The position numbers were made by a program, and so were the translations under genes. A stretch of 25,055 nucleotides of DNA from assembly GCA_001970955.1 (NCBI GenBank), contig MPUH01001058.1, forward strand, positions 1-25,055. Direction: 5' to 3'. The stretch comes from Stentor coeruleus (Eukaryota > Ciliophora > Heterotrichea > Heterotrichida > Stentoridae). Position 1 is the stretch's first letter. Every line of letters starts with the position of its first letter. The notes under the pieces were generated by a model. The model did no database searches. It saw only the letters and a program-made list of their open reading frames with translations, and was not told the DNA's origin. Positions 17,381-25,055 of the stretch are shown piece by piece.

Positions 17381-20300
17381 ATGTCATCAAGTTTAGAAAA
17401 AAAGTGGCAAAGCCCATTACCAGAAACATCAGATCCAGTTCATTATGAATCATATATCATATATCCTCAAATAAAAAAGGCTTTGAAAAAATACATTTTC
17501 TCCTCACTATACATCCTATTTCCTTATGAACAAGAAACCTCATCCTCAAAACGCCAGCAAATGATATTTTTTTTATTAAACTCAGTAATACAAAGTTTAC
17601 AACTTCAAGCTTTATTATGGTTTTCCCCACCTTCATCTAATTCTATAAGCGTCTTACCGACTTTTTGGAAAATCCTTGGGTATTCTCGTTTTGATAATAT
17701 TTGTGTTGCTTTTGATTTTATTCCTGGATGCTTATATGTTTCTTTAGTAACAGTTGGGGTTATGTTTTTAGCATTTTGGACTTATTTTACTGTAAGCACT
17801 ATTAGACATAAGGAAACAGTGATTATTAAAGGAATTATTAGGAAGGGTATTTTGATGATTTCAAAGATTTTTTATATACCGATTATGACATTGTTGTGGG
17901 TGGCTTTTAAGTATTCGGTTATGGGTGATTTAGAAGTTAAAGAATATGGAGGAAAATCGGATAAACTTACTTTTACTGGGTCGGCTATTGTTGTTGGATT
18001 TATGATTGCGGTTTTATATGTCCAAGCTTGGGTTTTTTGGAATTTTTGTTATGATATAAGACACTCTTACTCAGAAAGCAGTATTTACTGTAGATCCCAT
18101 TCTGTATGTGAGAGACTTAAAATTTACATATACACAACAGCAACAGCATTATACGCATTTTTCGCAGCAGATCATCAGCAAGTGTTTAGAGCATCTCTAG
18201 GCTTAGCTTGTCTAATCCTAAGCTGGAATTATTTAAACTATCAACCTTATTACTGTACATATACTAATGCAATAAAAATAACGAAATACATTTCTTGTAC
18301 AAGTTGCTCTCTATTTTTAATTTTAGGATATTTAGCTGATAATGAAGCTTATCCATTTTTGCTATATGTTATTATTCAACCAATTATCATCATTTTGTCT
18401 TTTATAAAAGTACATGAATACATCTTGAAAGATCAAGGAAATTACATACAAGCTAATAATATTTATCAATTTGAAAGACGGTTAAGGTTTATATTAACTG
18501 ATCCTTTAGCTGATAAAAAAGTTGTCCTTGAAGCTTTTGCTGAATGCTATAAGAAAAAACAATACGGGAGAAACTGTTTTCTTGTAATCTGGAATACCTG
18601 TTTTTGCTTTTTTACTTTGAATGATTATTGCTTGACTAGGATTAAAATTGGAACTGAAACTGATAGGCTGACAAATCTTGATGAGGAATTTCAGATTTAT
18701 AAGCTGAGAAAAACTATTATTTCAACAGAAACATTGTATCAGGAGGATATTGATTATTTAGATTTTAGGTTAAAATTTGAAAGAGTTAAGAAACAAGATA
18801 TGGAGCTTTGTGGATGTTTGATAGAGTTTATAAAACTTATAAATGGGAAAAGTTCAAGGAAGTATTTGTTTTCTATATTAATACCTAAAATTGCTAAATT
18901 GCTCACAAAAGTTAACAAAAATTATTTGGATTTAATTATACATTACCCTAATAGTACATCGCTTATGGATTATTTTTCCGGATTTTTATCAGAAATTATG
19001 AACCAAAAAGACCGAGCAAAGAGCTTGATTAATAAAAAACAAGAAATATTAGCAAGCAATTCCTTAACTAAACTTAAAAGAATCAGTTACTTTGATGAAG
19101 AAAATGGGCTTATGATTATAAGTGGATCAAGTAATGCTTTTGCTATTATAACATACGCAAATGCAACTATCGGCAAAATTCTTCATCAACCTGAATCTAC
19201 TATAATTGGGAATAATATTTCAACTTATGTTCCAAGTCCATTTGATATTAATCATGATAGCCATATGAAAAAATTTCTTATCGATTGTAGTTCAGCTGAG
19301 ATCCGTTTACCACTTGGATTGTTTCTTCAAACTCAAAGTGGTTTTCTTGTTGAATGCTATATACAAGTAAGATGTACTGCATTAGAAAGTTCTCCATTTT
19401 TTCTTGTACTTCTTAAAGAAAGAAAAACTACTAGAGGGATTGCAATAATAAGCAATCAAGGGTTTATACAAAATCATAGTGAGAATTTTCCATATTTACT
19501 TGGTTTAAAGTGCCCAAGTGTTAAAGATGAACATTTAGATCAGTATTTGAATGGGATTAAATTTTTACATATGGAAAACTCAAACCCTATCGCAATTCGT
19601 AAGCCAAAATCAAATCTTGTTATTATCAAATCATTTAAGCTTATCAAGAATAAATATGTGAATATAGCATACCTTGTAAATGATATCGAAGAAATAATCG
19701 ACTGGAAAAAAGGTAAATTCAACCAAGAGACACATTATGTAATCGGGCAAAAAATAGATGTCGCAAACACTATAGACACTGATATTTTTAACGATAAACT
19801 AGACCATTATAACAACCCAACAAAAGAACCTCAAGATATCCAAGAATCTAACAATGAAGTTCAAATAATAAATCTTTCAGATCAACTCATAGCAAGCACT
19901 ATAATTAAACGTGTTTCATTAAGCAGAAACATGATAAAAAACTTCGAACAAGAGACTGATTTTTCTTCAAACTCTATGTTTGAAAGTGTTAAAAAAATAT
20001 TCACAATTTTTAAATACTTAGCATGTATATCATTTTTCATAGTCCTTGGAATTCAAGCAGGTATTGTAGGGTTTATAAAAATCAAATACAAAATTCATGA
20101 CTACAACTTTCTACAAGATTTAGCAGAAGCTGGTTCACAAATGCTTGACTCTTCTTTTATATCCAGGCAGATATATTTAGCAAACGAAAGTCCTTTATAT
20201 CTAACTGATGATTTTAATGCTTATAATTCCTTATATTCCTCATTAAAAAACTTGACAAAAAACTTAAACGATCATAAAAATCATATTTCCTGTCCAGCTG

Positions 20301-21508
20301 AAAATATCTTGATTAAGCCTTTAAATTTGCAATATATACCAAGTACATTCCAATATACACATAATAGTTTATTGGATCTTTTAACTATTTATTTAACGTA
20401 TATGCAGGAGTTTATAGCAAAACAAGATAAAAATGCTTTAAAATACATGCTTATAAATGGTATAATTACAAGTTCAGCATTTATAGATTCATATAAAAGT
20501 ATAGTATCATGTAAAAAAAATGACATTTCTTCAATTAATGATATATTAAATATACTAACTATCTGCAGTATTATAACTGTTGTTCTTAGTGTTTTAATAA
20601 TGGGCTTTTGTATCTTTAGAATCAATAGGAACTATAAACTACTATGGAGGAGGTTTAAATATGTAGCTAAAGGAAAAGTCACTGAACTCAAAAGAAGGGT
20701 TATAGAAAGGCTTATTGATATTCACCAACAAATAGAATATGAAGTAGAAAATGAAGATTCAACAGAATATAAGTTAAAAGAAGATTCTGAATTGTTTATT
20801 TATTTATGGAGACTTATTGTTTATATAGCAATGGTTGTGAGTTTTTATTTTTATGTTTTTTATTATATCAAAATCCAATTAGATACATCAATTAGTTTTC
20901 AATTCGAGTCTTATATTGTAATTTATGACCAAAGATTCTCATCTTTACTGTTGACTTTATGGCTTGGAGAATATTATCAAAGTAATTCAGAGAATTCTAT
21001 TGATAAATTGTATGCTAATAACACTTTGATTAAAATCCCTGTGTTAAATATTGTTAGTTTGCAAAATGATCTTATAGAAGACCAAGAGTTTTTTCTTAAG
21101 GAAGATACTAAAAATGTGTTATCTACAGGGACTTTTAATACAATTTTTGAAGAAGATACTAGTAGGATAGGAGGGGTTTATGGGATTGTAAATGAGATAA
21201 TTTCGGCTTCGTATGAATTGATTGTTGATAATAGTACTGAGAAATATTATGAGTTTAGAATACTTATTGAGAAATATAAAAAATCAAATACTATGCTTAG
21301 GGATAAGATTAATAAGGATGTACAAGGAATTTATACTGAAAAAATTGATGATTTTATTATTGTGTGTAGTTGGTATTTGGGTTTTGCGTATGTATTTTTT
21401 ATGGTTTTGTTTAATTATTTGATTTACTTGCATGCTAAGAAAGTTGAGAGCATACACAAACTTGGAGAATTTATACCTACAAAAAAAAATGTGGGGAAAG
21501 ATGAATAA
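17381..21508 (+). CDS. TmcB-like polytopic membrane protein with PAS domain
   Basis: A 1375-residue protein. The N-terminal third has about eight hydrophobic helices (residues ~62-340, e.g. VSLVTVGVMFLAFWTYFTV and YVIIQPIIIILSFI). A large cytosolic part follows, with a helical segment and, at about 570-690, a PAS domain. Its core reads ANATIGKILHQPESTIIGN, then NISTYVPSPFDINHDSHM, the GxxI...P...H form typical of ciliate TmcB-like/PAS S-box proteins. Further TM segments lie at about 877-900, 1058-1085, 1141-1165 and 1324-1350. Two ~150-residue loops between them are probably extracellular, and a cytosolic coiled coil lies at ~1095-1130. This family is greatly expanded in ciliates and is thought to sense signals, but the ligand is unknown. 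The frame runs without any in-frame stop and with only TGG for Trp. Confidence 0.88.
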   Translation: MSSSLEKKWQSPLPETSDPVHYESYIIYPQIKKALKKYIFSSLYILFPYEQETSSSKRQQMIFFLLNSVIQSLQLQALLWFSPPSSNSISVLPTFWKILGYSRFDNICVAFDFIPGCLYVSLVTVGVMFLAFWTYFTVSTIRHKETVIIKGIIRKGILMISKIFYIPIMTLLWVAFKYSVMGDLEVKEYGGKSDKLTFTGSAIVVGFMIAVLYVQAWVFWNFCYDIRHSYSESSIYCRSHSVCERLKIYIYTTATALYAFFAADHQQVFRASLGLACLILSWNYLNYQPYYCTYTNAIKITKYISCTSCSLFLILGYLADNEAYPFLLYVIIQPIIIILSFIKVHEYILKDQGNYIQANNIYQFERRLRFILTDPLADKKVVLEAFAECYKKKQYGRNCFLVIWNTCFCFFTLNDYCLTRIKIGTETDRLTNLDEEFQIYKLRKTIISTETLYQEDIDYLDFRLKFERVKKQDMELCGCLIEFIKLINGKSSRKYLFSILIPKIAKLLTKVNKNYLDLIIHYPNSTSLMDYFSGFLSEIMNQKDRAKSLINKKQEILASNSLTKLKRISYFDEENGLMIISGSSNAFAIITYANATIGKILHQPESTIIGNNISTYVPSPFDINHDSHMKKFLIDCSSAEIRLPLGLFLQTQSGFLVECYIQVRCTALESSPFFLVLLKERKTTRGIAIISNQGFIQNHSENFPYLLGLKCPSVKDEHLDQYLNGIKFLHMENSNPIAIRKPKSNLVIIKSFKLIKNKYVNIAYLVNDIEEIIDWKKGKFNQETHYVIGQKIDVANTIDTDIFNDKLDHYNNPTKEPQDIQESNNEVQIINLSDQLIASTIIKRVSLSRNMIKNFEQETDFSSNSMFESVKKIFTIFKYLACISFFIVLGIQAGIVGFIKIKYKIHDYNFLQDLAEAGSQMLDSSFISRQIYLANESPLYLTDDFNAYNSLYSSLKNLTKNLNDHKNHISCPAENILIKPLNLQYIPSTFQYTHNSLLDLLTIYLTYMQEFIAKQDKNALKYMLINGIITSSAFIDSYKSIVSCKKNDISSINDILNILTICSIITVVLSVLIMGFCIFRINRNYKLLWRRFKYVAKGKVTELKRRVIERLIDIHQQIEYEVENEDSTEYKLKEDSELFIYLWRLIVYIAMVVSFYFYVFYYIKIQLDTSISFQFESYIVIYDQRFSSLLLTLWLGEYYQSNSENSIDKLYANNTLIKIPVLNIVSLQNDLIEDQEFFLKEDTKNVLSTGTFNTIFEEDTSRIGGVYGIVNEIISASYELIVDNSTEKYYEFRILIEKYKKSNTMLRDKINKDVQGIYTEKIDDFIIVCSWYLGFAYVFFMVLFNYLIYLHAKKVESIHKLGEFIPTKKNVGKDE

Positions 21509-21659
21509 TATAGATTAAGATTGTTATAAAGTTTGATATAATTGGTTGAGAAAAGGTTTTAGATTTGTTCATTTTATAGGAAAATAATTAGGTTTTGGAA
21601 ATCTATTTAGAATATTTTTTAAAACCTTAACTTAATACAAATCATCATTTTAAATATCA

Positions 21660-22505
21660 TTAATTTTTTACATCCGCCCTCATCAATGTTTCTCCAACTT
21701 TAAAAATCATCCCATGATAAACCTTACAAAACTCTTCAACAAACATCCATGTTCCATTAGTACTCATATTTTTCCCATCTCCATCTTGTATAAACCATCT
21801 TTCATTATAAATCATATAACAGTGATATTTAGAAAGACAATTATCATCAAGTTTTATTTTGCAATCTGATAATCTTCCTATATAAATAGGACTATCTCGA
21901 GGTAAAAATCTACTGTATAATTCTTACAATTTATCATTTTTATTAGGCCCATCTACAACTTGTATAAAAATTCTTTGTCGTGTATTATTTTCAATACTAA
22001 CAGCCATGTGGATATTCCCAATTGAGATTATATAAATTTTTCCTATCACAAGGGCAAAAGGATATGCTAGGCTGATATAAGTTCCTAACCCTTGGTCTAT
22101 ACTTTTAATATAATAATCATTTCCTTTGTGTTGAACAACAAAATCTTTCCTAGCTCTTCCTTTTCTTCTTTGGGTTAAAAGCATATCATTAACAGCTTTT
22201 CCGTCTTCCATTTGATATAAACTAGCATATATACACCTATCTTTGGTTTTTACATTCTCATTCTCTTTAAGTCCATTCGGATATATACAAAAAACTTTCC
22301 CTTGCTGGATATTATTGCTTTCTAAAACCGTGATTTTTAAAATCGCTTCGTTCTTCTCCGATTCAGCATCTTCATTGAAAATCTTTGAATGACTGACTTC
22401 TTCACTATTTTCTCCTTCAGCCTTAATTTCTTCATTATTCATATAATCTGAATAAAAACAGCATTTGCGTCCAAAAAGCAAAAAAAATTTTTGAAGTCTT
22501 TCCAT
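21660..22505 (-). CDS. tandem FHA-domain protein with a 15-nt intron
   Basis: The uninterrupted frame ends at a TAA at 21924-21926, but this lies inside a 15-nt GT-AG intron (21913-21927). Joining 22505-21928 to 21912-21660 gives 276 residues. The second FHA domain, lost without splicing, is well formed: IYIGRLSDCKIKLDD (G205, R206), LSKYH (S220, H223), WFIQDGDGKNMSTNGTW (N245-G246-T247), then FKVGETLM. A first, divergent FHA-like domain covers about 50-170 (YYIKSIDQGLGTYISL, then GKIYIISIGN) and lacks the GR and SxxH residues, so it may not bind phosphothreonine. The first ~45 residues are acidic, with a short hydrophobic start and CC. FHA domains read phospho-Thr in signalling. It lies 99 bases downstream of the 22605-23171 gene in the same direction. 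Confidence 0.88.
21913..21927 (-). other. 15-nt GT-AG intron
   Basis: The sense-strand sequence is GTAAGAATTATACAG. It contains an in-frame TAA, so failure to splice stops translation. Removing it joins AAA TT to T AGA and opens a second FHA domain. Length and form fit the 15-nt introns known from Stentor and Blepharisma. Confidence 0.9.
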
Positions 22506-22604
22506 TTAAAATAACCTATATTATGTTTAATATTTCATAAAAAAAAAACTCTAAAATAATCTAAGAAAATTATAAATTCTAATGTGGATTTTTAATAAAA
22601 ATTG

Positions 22605-23171
22605 TTATTGAAAAAAAGCTTTCAAGTCATCTTTAGATAATCCCCTCGATGTGCTTTCAGGGATTATTTCAGCATTAAACCTCAAACTTTTAAGTTTTTT
22701 TGTAGGATTTTTACTTAAAAAAGCAGGTTTTTTATGTAAATTATACTTGATTATAATCGGAGATCCTGTAAAATTCCTATTTCGGATTTTAAGCGCTTTT
22801 GGGATTTGGTTGTAAGAAGCACTATGATTAGAGAGAATTTCTTTAAGCGAAGGTATCAAATAGTGACCTTTATTTGAATTTATCTTCTCTTTAAATTTTA
22901 AAACTTGCGTTTTCCTTAAGTTCTTGCAATGTATTTTCTCAGTAGAATCTTTAAACACTTGATTTTTTTTAATACAATTGTTTTTGTTTAATTGGGTCAG
23001 TTTTTCTTGTGTGTTTTTTTCTTGATAACCTGCCAGCTTTTTATCTTCAATTTCCTGTGGAGTCTTCTTTTCAGATTCTTTATCCACTGAAGTAAAATAA
23101 GCAGTTTGTGTGATTTTATCTGTTTTCTCACTTGAGTATTTTTTCAATATAGTAACACTTATGCTTTCCAT
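22605..23171 (-). CDS. basic low-complexity protein, unknown
   Basis: A 188-residue, Lys-rich protein (MESISVTILKKYSSEKTDK...). It has no hydrophobic segment, no signal peptide and no domain I recognise. The central part is hydrophilic and probably disordered (KNTQEKLTQLNKNNCIKKNQ). The C-terminal half has short basic clusters (LKIRNRNF, KKPAFLSKNPTKKLKSLRF) that could bind nucleic acid or microtubules. It ends SRGLSKDDLKAFFQ, a small amphipathic helix. It is followed at 99 bases by the FHA gene in the same direction. Confidence 0.7.
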   Translation of the reverse strand: MESISVTILKKYSSEKTDKITQTAYFTSVDKESEKKTPQEIEDKKLAGYQEKNTQEKLTQLNKNNCIKKNQVFKDSTEKIHCKNLRKTQVLKFKEKINSNKGHYLIPSLKEILSNHSASYNQIPKALKIRNRNFTGSPIIIKYNLHKKPAFLSKNPTKKLKSLRFNAEIIPESTSRGLSKDDLKAFFQ

Positions 23172-23687
23172 TGCAAAGTCTTTAAACTAGGCTATATAGA
23201 ATTATTTACATATTTAAATGCGAGAATATAAGTAGTTTTATTCTACATATTTAAATGCGAGAATATAAGTAGTTTAGGTGTACAGTTTTTTTTTCTTGAA
23301 CTTATACAAGTTAAAAGGAAAATATAACACAGGATAGGAATAAAATATATTAATATAAGGATATTCAAAGATAATATTAGAAGACCGACACGTGGATACA
23401 AAGGTTTACACGGCTTTGTCTTCTGTTTATGTTCCTAAACTTACCATTGAGCTCAGGATTATAAGCCATTTTTAAGCTATGGATATAAAGTTGTATTTTA
23501 AAAGCCAGGGATATTTTTATGTCTTTTTAATCTTTACTTAGTTATTCTTATCATATTCTATAATTTACTGCATGTTGTTAGTTATTATACGTAGATTTTT
23601 TTGATTATATTCTGATAATATAAATTTACTTAGTATATTAGAAGCGAAAATAATATTCAAAACTGTTGAGGTTCAACATCTAAGGCT
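23172..23687. other. spacer with direct repeat and hairpin
   Basis: No gene is seen. The stretch holds a 33-bp repeat with 37-bp period (23207-23276) and a bulged stem-loop in a locally GC-richer patch (23379-23424): AGAAGA pairs with TCTTCT, and CAAAG with CTTTG. The latter could be a structured RNA, but nothing known fits. Confidence 0.45.
23207..23276. repeat. 33-bp direct repeat, period 37
   Basis: TACATATTTAAATGCGAGAA and the following 13 bases occur at 23207-23239 and again at 23244-23276 without change, just upstream of the minus-strand gene starting at 23171. It may be a promoter element pair or a small tandem duplication. Confidence 0.9.
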
Positions 23688-25055
23688 CTATTCCTTATTA
23701 ATTACTTCTTTTACTGGTCTTGGATCTGAAATCACAGAATAATCTTTCACTATTTCTTTTTCTTTATTACAAAAATTCATAAAAACTCCCAGCTTTCTTT
23801 ATTTCTTCTTATGTTTCTTCAAATATTCCTAACTTTCTAATATCTCCTTAATATCTGACTTAATACTTATTTCCCCCGTAATTAAGCCCTACAAAAAGCC
23901 TCCTCACACCTTCCTTTATCTAACTGTTGTTATTACAACTTTATTTGCTGATTCTTTTAATAATGCATGAACTCTATCATTATTTTCCTTTAAAATTGCA
24001 TTTTCTTCATTTAAATTAGAAATACCAGCATCTATAACATTACTAGATTCTATTAATTTATCATCAATTTCTTTAATTCTTTGATTTATTTTTGATAATT
24101 TCAATTTATTTGGTTTTTCAATTTGAATGTGATGCTTATTTTTTTATTCAATTTCAGTTATATTAAACTTTTGTGCTCTTTTATCTTTAATTAAACGTTC
24201 TCTATTATAATATTCTTCTATTTGAAGTTTTAATTTATTAATTTTATCATACTTTTGATTGAATTTTCTATTACCTCTAATCTTTGATTATCTATTTCTA
24301 ATATTCTTTTTTCATATAATATTATTTGATTCAATCTTATATTCATCTTAATATATTTCATAATTATTTCTTATAATATTTAATTCATTAAGATTTGAAA
24401 TATATAATGAATATAATTGTCTATGATTTTCTTCTGCTGATTTAATTTCAGATTCATTATATATATTTTGATTTTTTAATTGTTGTATAATATCACAACT
24501 TTCTATCATTCTTATAGTTAGATTATTATTTGTTAGATCCATTTGTATTATTCTATCCTCATATTTTTTGATTTTTATTATTATGTTCAATTTCATCTGA
24601 AATCATTTTAAATTCTAATTTAACCTTTTCTTTTTCTAATGATTTTATCCATCTACATATTTTAATTGAATTTCTCGCTGTTTATTTTTGATTTTAGATG
24701 AATAATTTCAGAATCATATAATTAAATTATATTTGCATGATCTTTTATTAGATTTTTCATTATATTTTCATTATCATTTAATGCCTTTTGTTGTTGTTTA
24801 TTTGCTATATCATCTATTTTTATTTGATTTTTAACATTTTTATATCTAATCTTCCTTTTCTTTAGATATTTGATCTATTTGTTCATTTTCAATTTTATCT
24901 TTAATATCAAATTTAGTTAGTTAGTTAGAAAATATTATGTCGTCAGTCGTGAAGTCTGTATTAATTAATTTTCAAATGTTTTCTCCTATTTTCAATGTTT
25001 TCTACGAAGTTTTTTATGATGCTATCTACCTTTCTTTTGATTTTAGTGCTTTTTT
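23688..25055 (-). pseudogene. coiled-coil protein gene with many frameshifts, 5' partial
   Basis: The minus strand reads as one long coiled-coil protein that keeps changing frame. Pieces in order are DKIENEQIDQISKEKE, IDDIANKQQQKALNDNENI, DSEIIHLKSK, KQREIQLKYVDG, KSLEKEKVKLEFKMISDEIE, YEDRIIQMDLTNNNLTIRM, NIYNESEIKSAEENHRQLY, KRILEIDNQRLEVIENSI, LKLQIEEYYNRERLIKDKR, LSKINQRIKEIDDKLIE and AILKENNDRVHALLKESANK. After further shifts come IKSDIKEILES, EYLKKHKKK, AGSFYEFCNKEKEIVKDYS and DPRPVKEVINKE, then TAG at 23688-23690. At least eight frame changes and several in-frame TAA/TAG codons occur in 1.35 kb. Many breaks look like one base lost from an A or T run. It is either a decayed gene or uncorrected sequence near a contig end. 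Confidence 0.7.
24913..24928. repeat. (TTAG)4 microsatellite
   Basis: Four perfect TTAG units within the degenerate coiled-coil region. It is too short, too internal and the wrong unit for a telomere. Confidence 0.8.

Noticed and set aside
23430..23470. ACTTACC resembling the U1 snRNA 5' end
   Set aside because: The following bases do not match U1, and neither an Sm site nor the U1 stems follow at the right distance.
24913..24928. Telomere-like TTAG repeat
   Set aside because: Four units only, embedded in degenerate coding sequence, and not the heterotrich telomere unit.
1..25055. Ciliate code with TAA/TAG read as Gln
   Set aside because: All long genes are free of in-frame TAA/TAG and end in TAA, TAG or TGA; only NOL10 and the broken coiled-coil region would benefit.

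Overview
The window looks like macronuclear DNA of a ciliate, most likely a heterotrich close to Stentor. It is AT-rich and gene-dense. It carries ciliary and basal-body genes (DNALI1/p28, CEP78-like) and ciliate-expanded families (TmcB-like PAS membrane protein, FHA protein, ribonuclease-inhibitor-type LRR protein). TAA, TAG and TGA all end genes and Trp is read from TGG, so the code is essentially standard, as known for Stentor and unlike most ciliates. A 15-nt GT-AG intron splits a tandem-FHA gene at 21913-21927; such tiny introns are a heterotrich hallmark. The species is inference.

Layout. 1-1553: 5'-truncated NOL10/Enp2 gene with two or three apparent coding lesions. 1723-1977: small MGNCC protein. 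1978-2998: long spacer with a strand-composition switch and paired hairpins. 2999-3430: membrane-anchored protein ending in a PAM2-like motif, convergent (9-nt gap) with an RBBP4/MSI1-type WD40 gene (3440-4741, minus) that holds a 90-bp tandem duplication. 4742-6028: divergent promoter region with an ~80-bp direct repeat. 6029-10598: one giant secreted acidic repeat protein with a C-terminal beta-propeller, split by two single-N scaffold joins with duplicated contig ends. 10937-11257: small two-TM protein. 11740-12969: CEP78-like. 13307-14149 (minus): unknown MGCGGS protein, divergent from a tiny split gene at 14192-14421. 14675-15391: DNALI1. 15430-16122: acylated LRR protein. 16123-17380: spacer with a third N join. 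17381-21508: TmcB-like PAS protein of about twelve TM segments. 21660-22505 (minus): tandem-FHA protein. 22605-23171 (minus): basic unknown. 23688-25055 (minus): coiled-coil gene full of frameshifts.

Several products point to cilia or the cortex (DNALI1, CEP78), membrane sensing (TmcB-like PAS protein) and membrane-edge scaffolds (three proteins starting MGC/MGN with nearby Cys). No operon-like pathway is evident; the genes are independent units. No mobile element, CRISPR array, rRNA or recognisable tRNA was seen.

The most notable points are the giant acidic repeat/propeller protein, the membrane-anchored PAM2 protein, the strong strand-specific base skew around genes, and several places where assembly or base errors (or real lesions) distort gene models.
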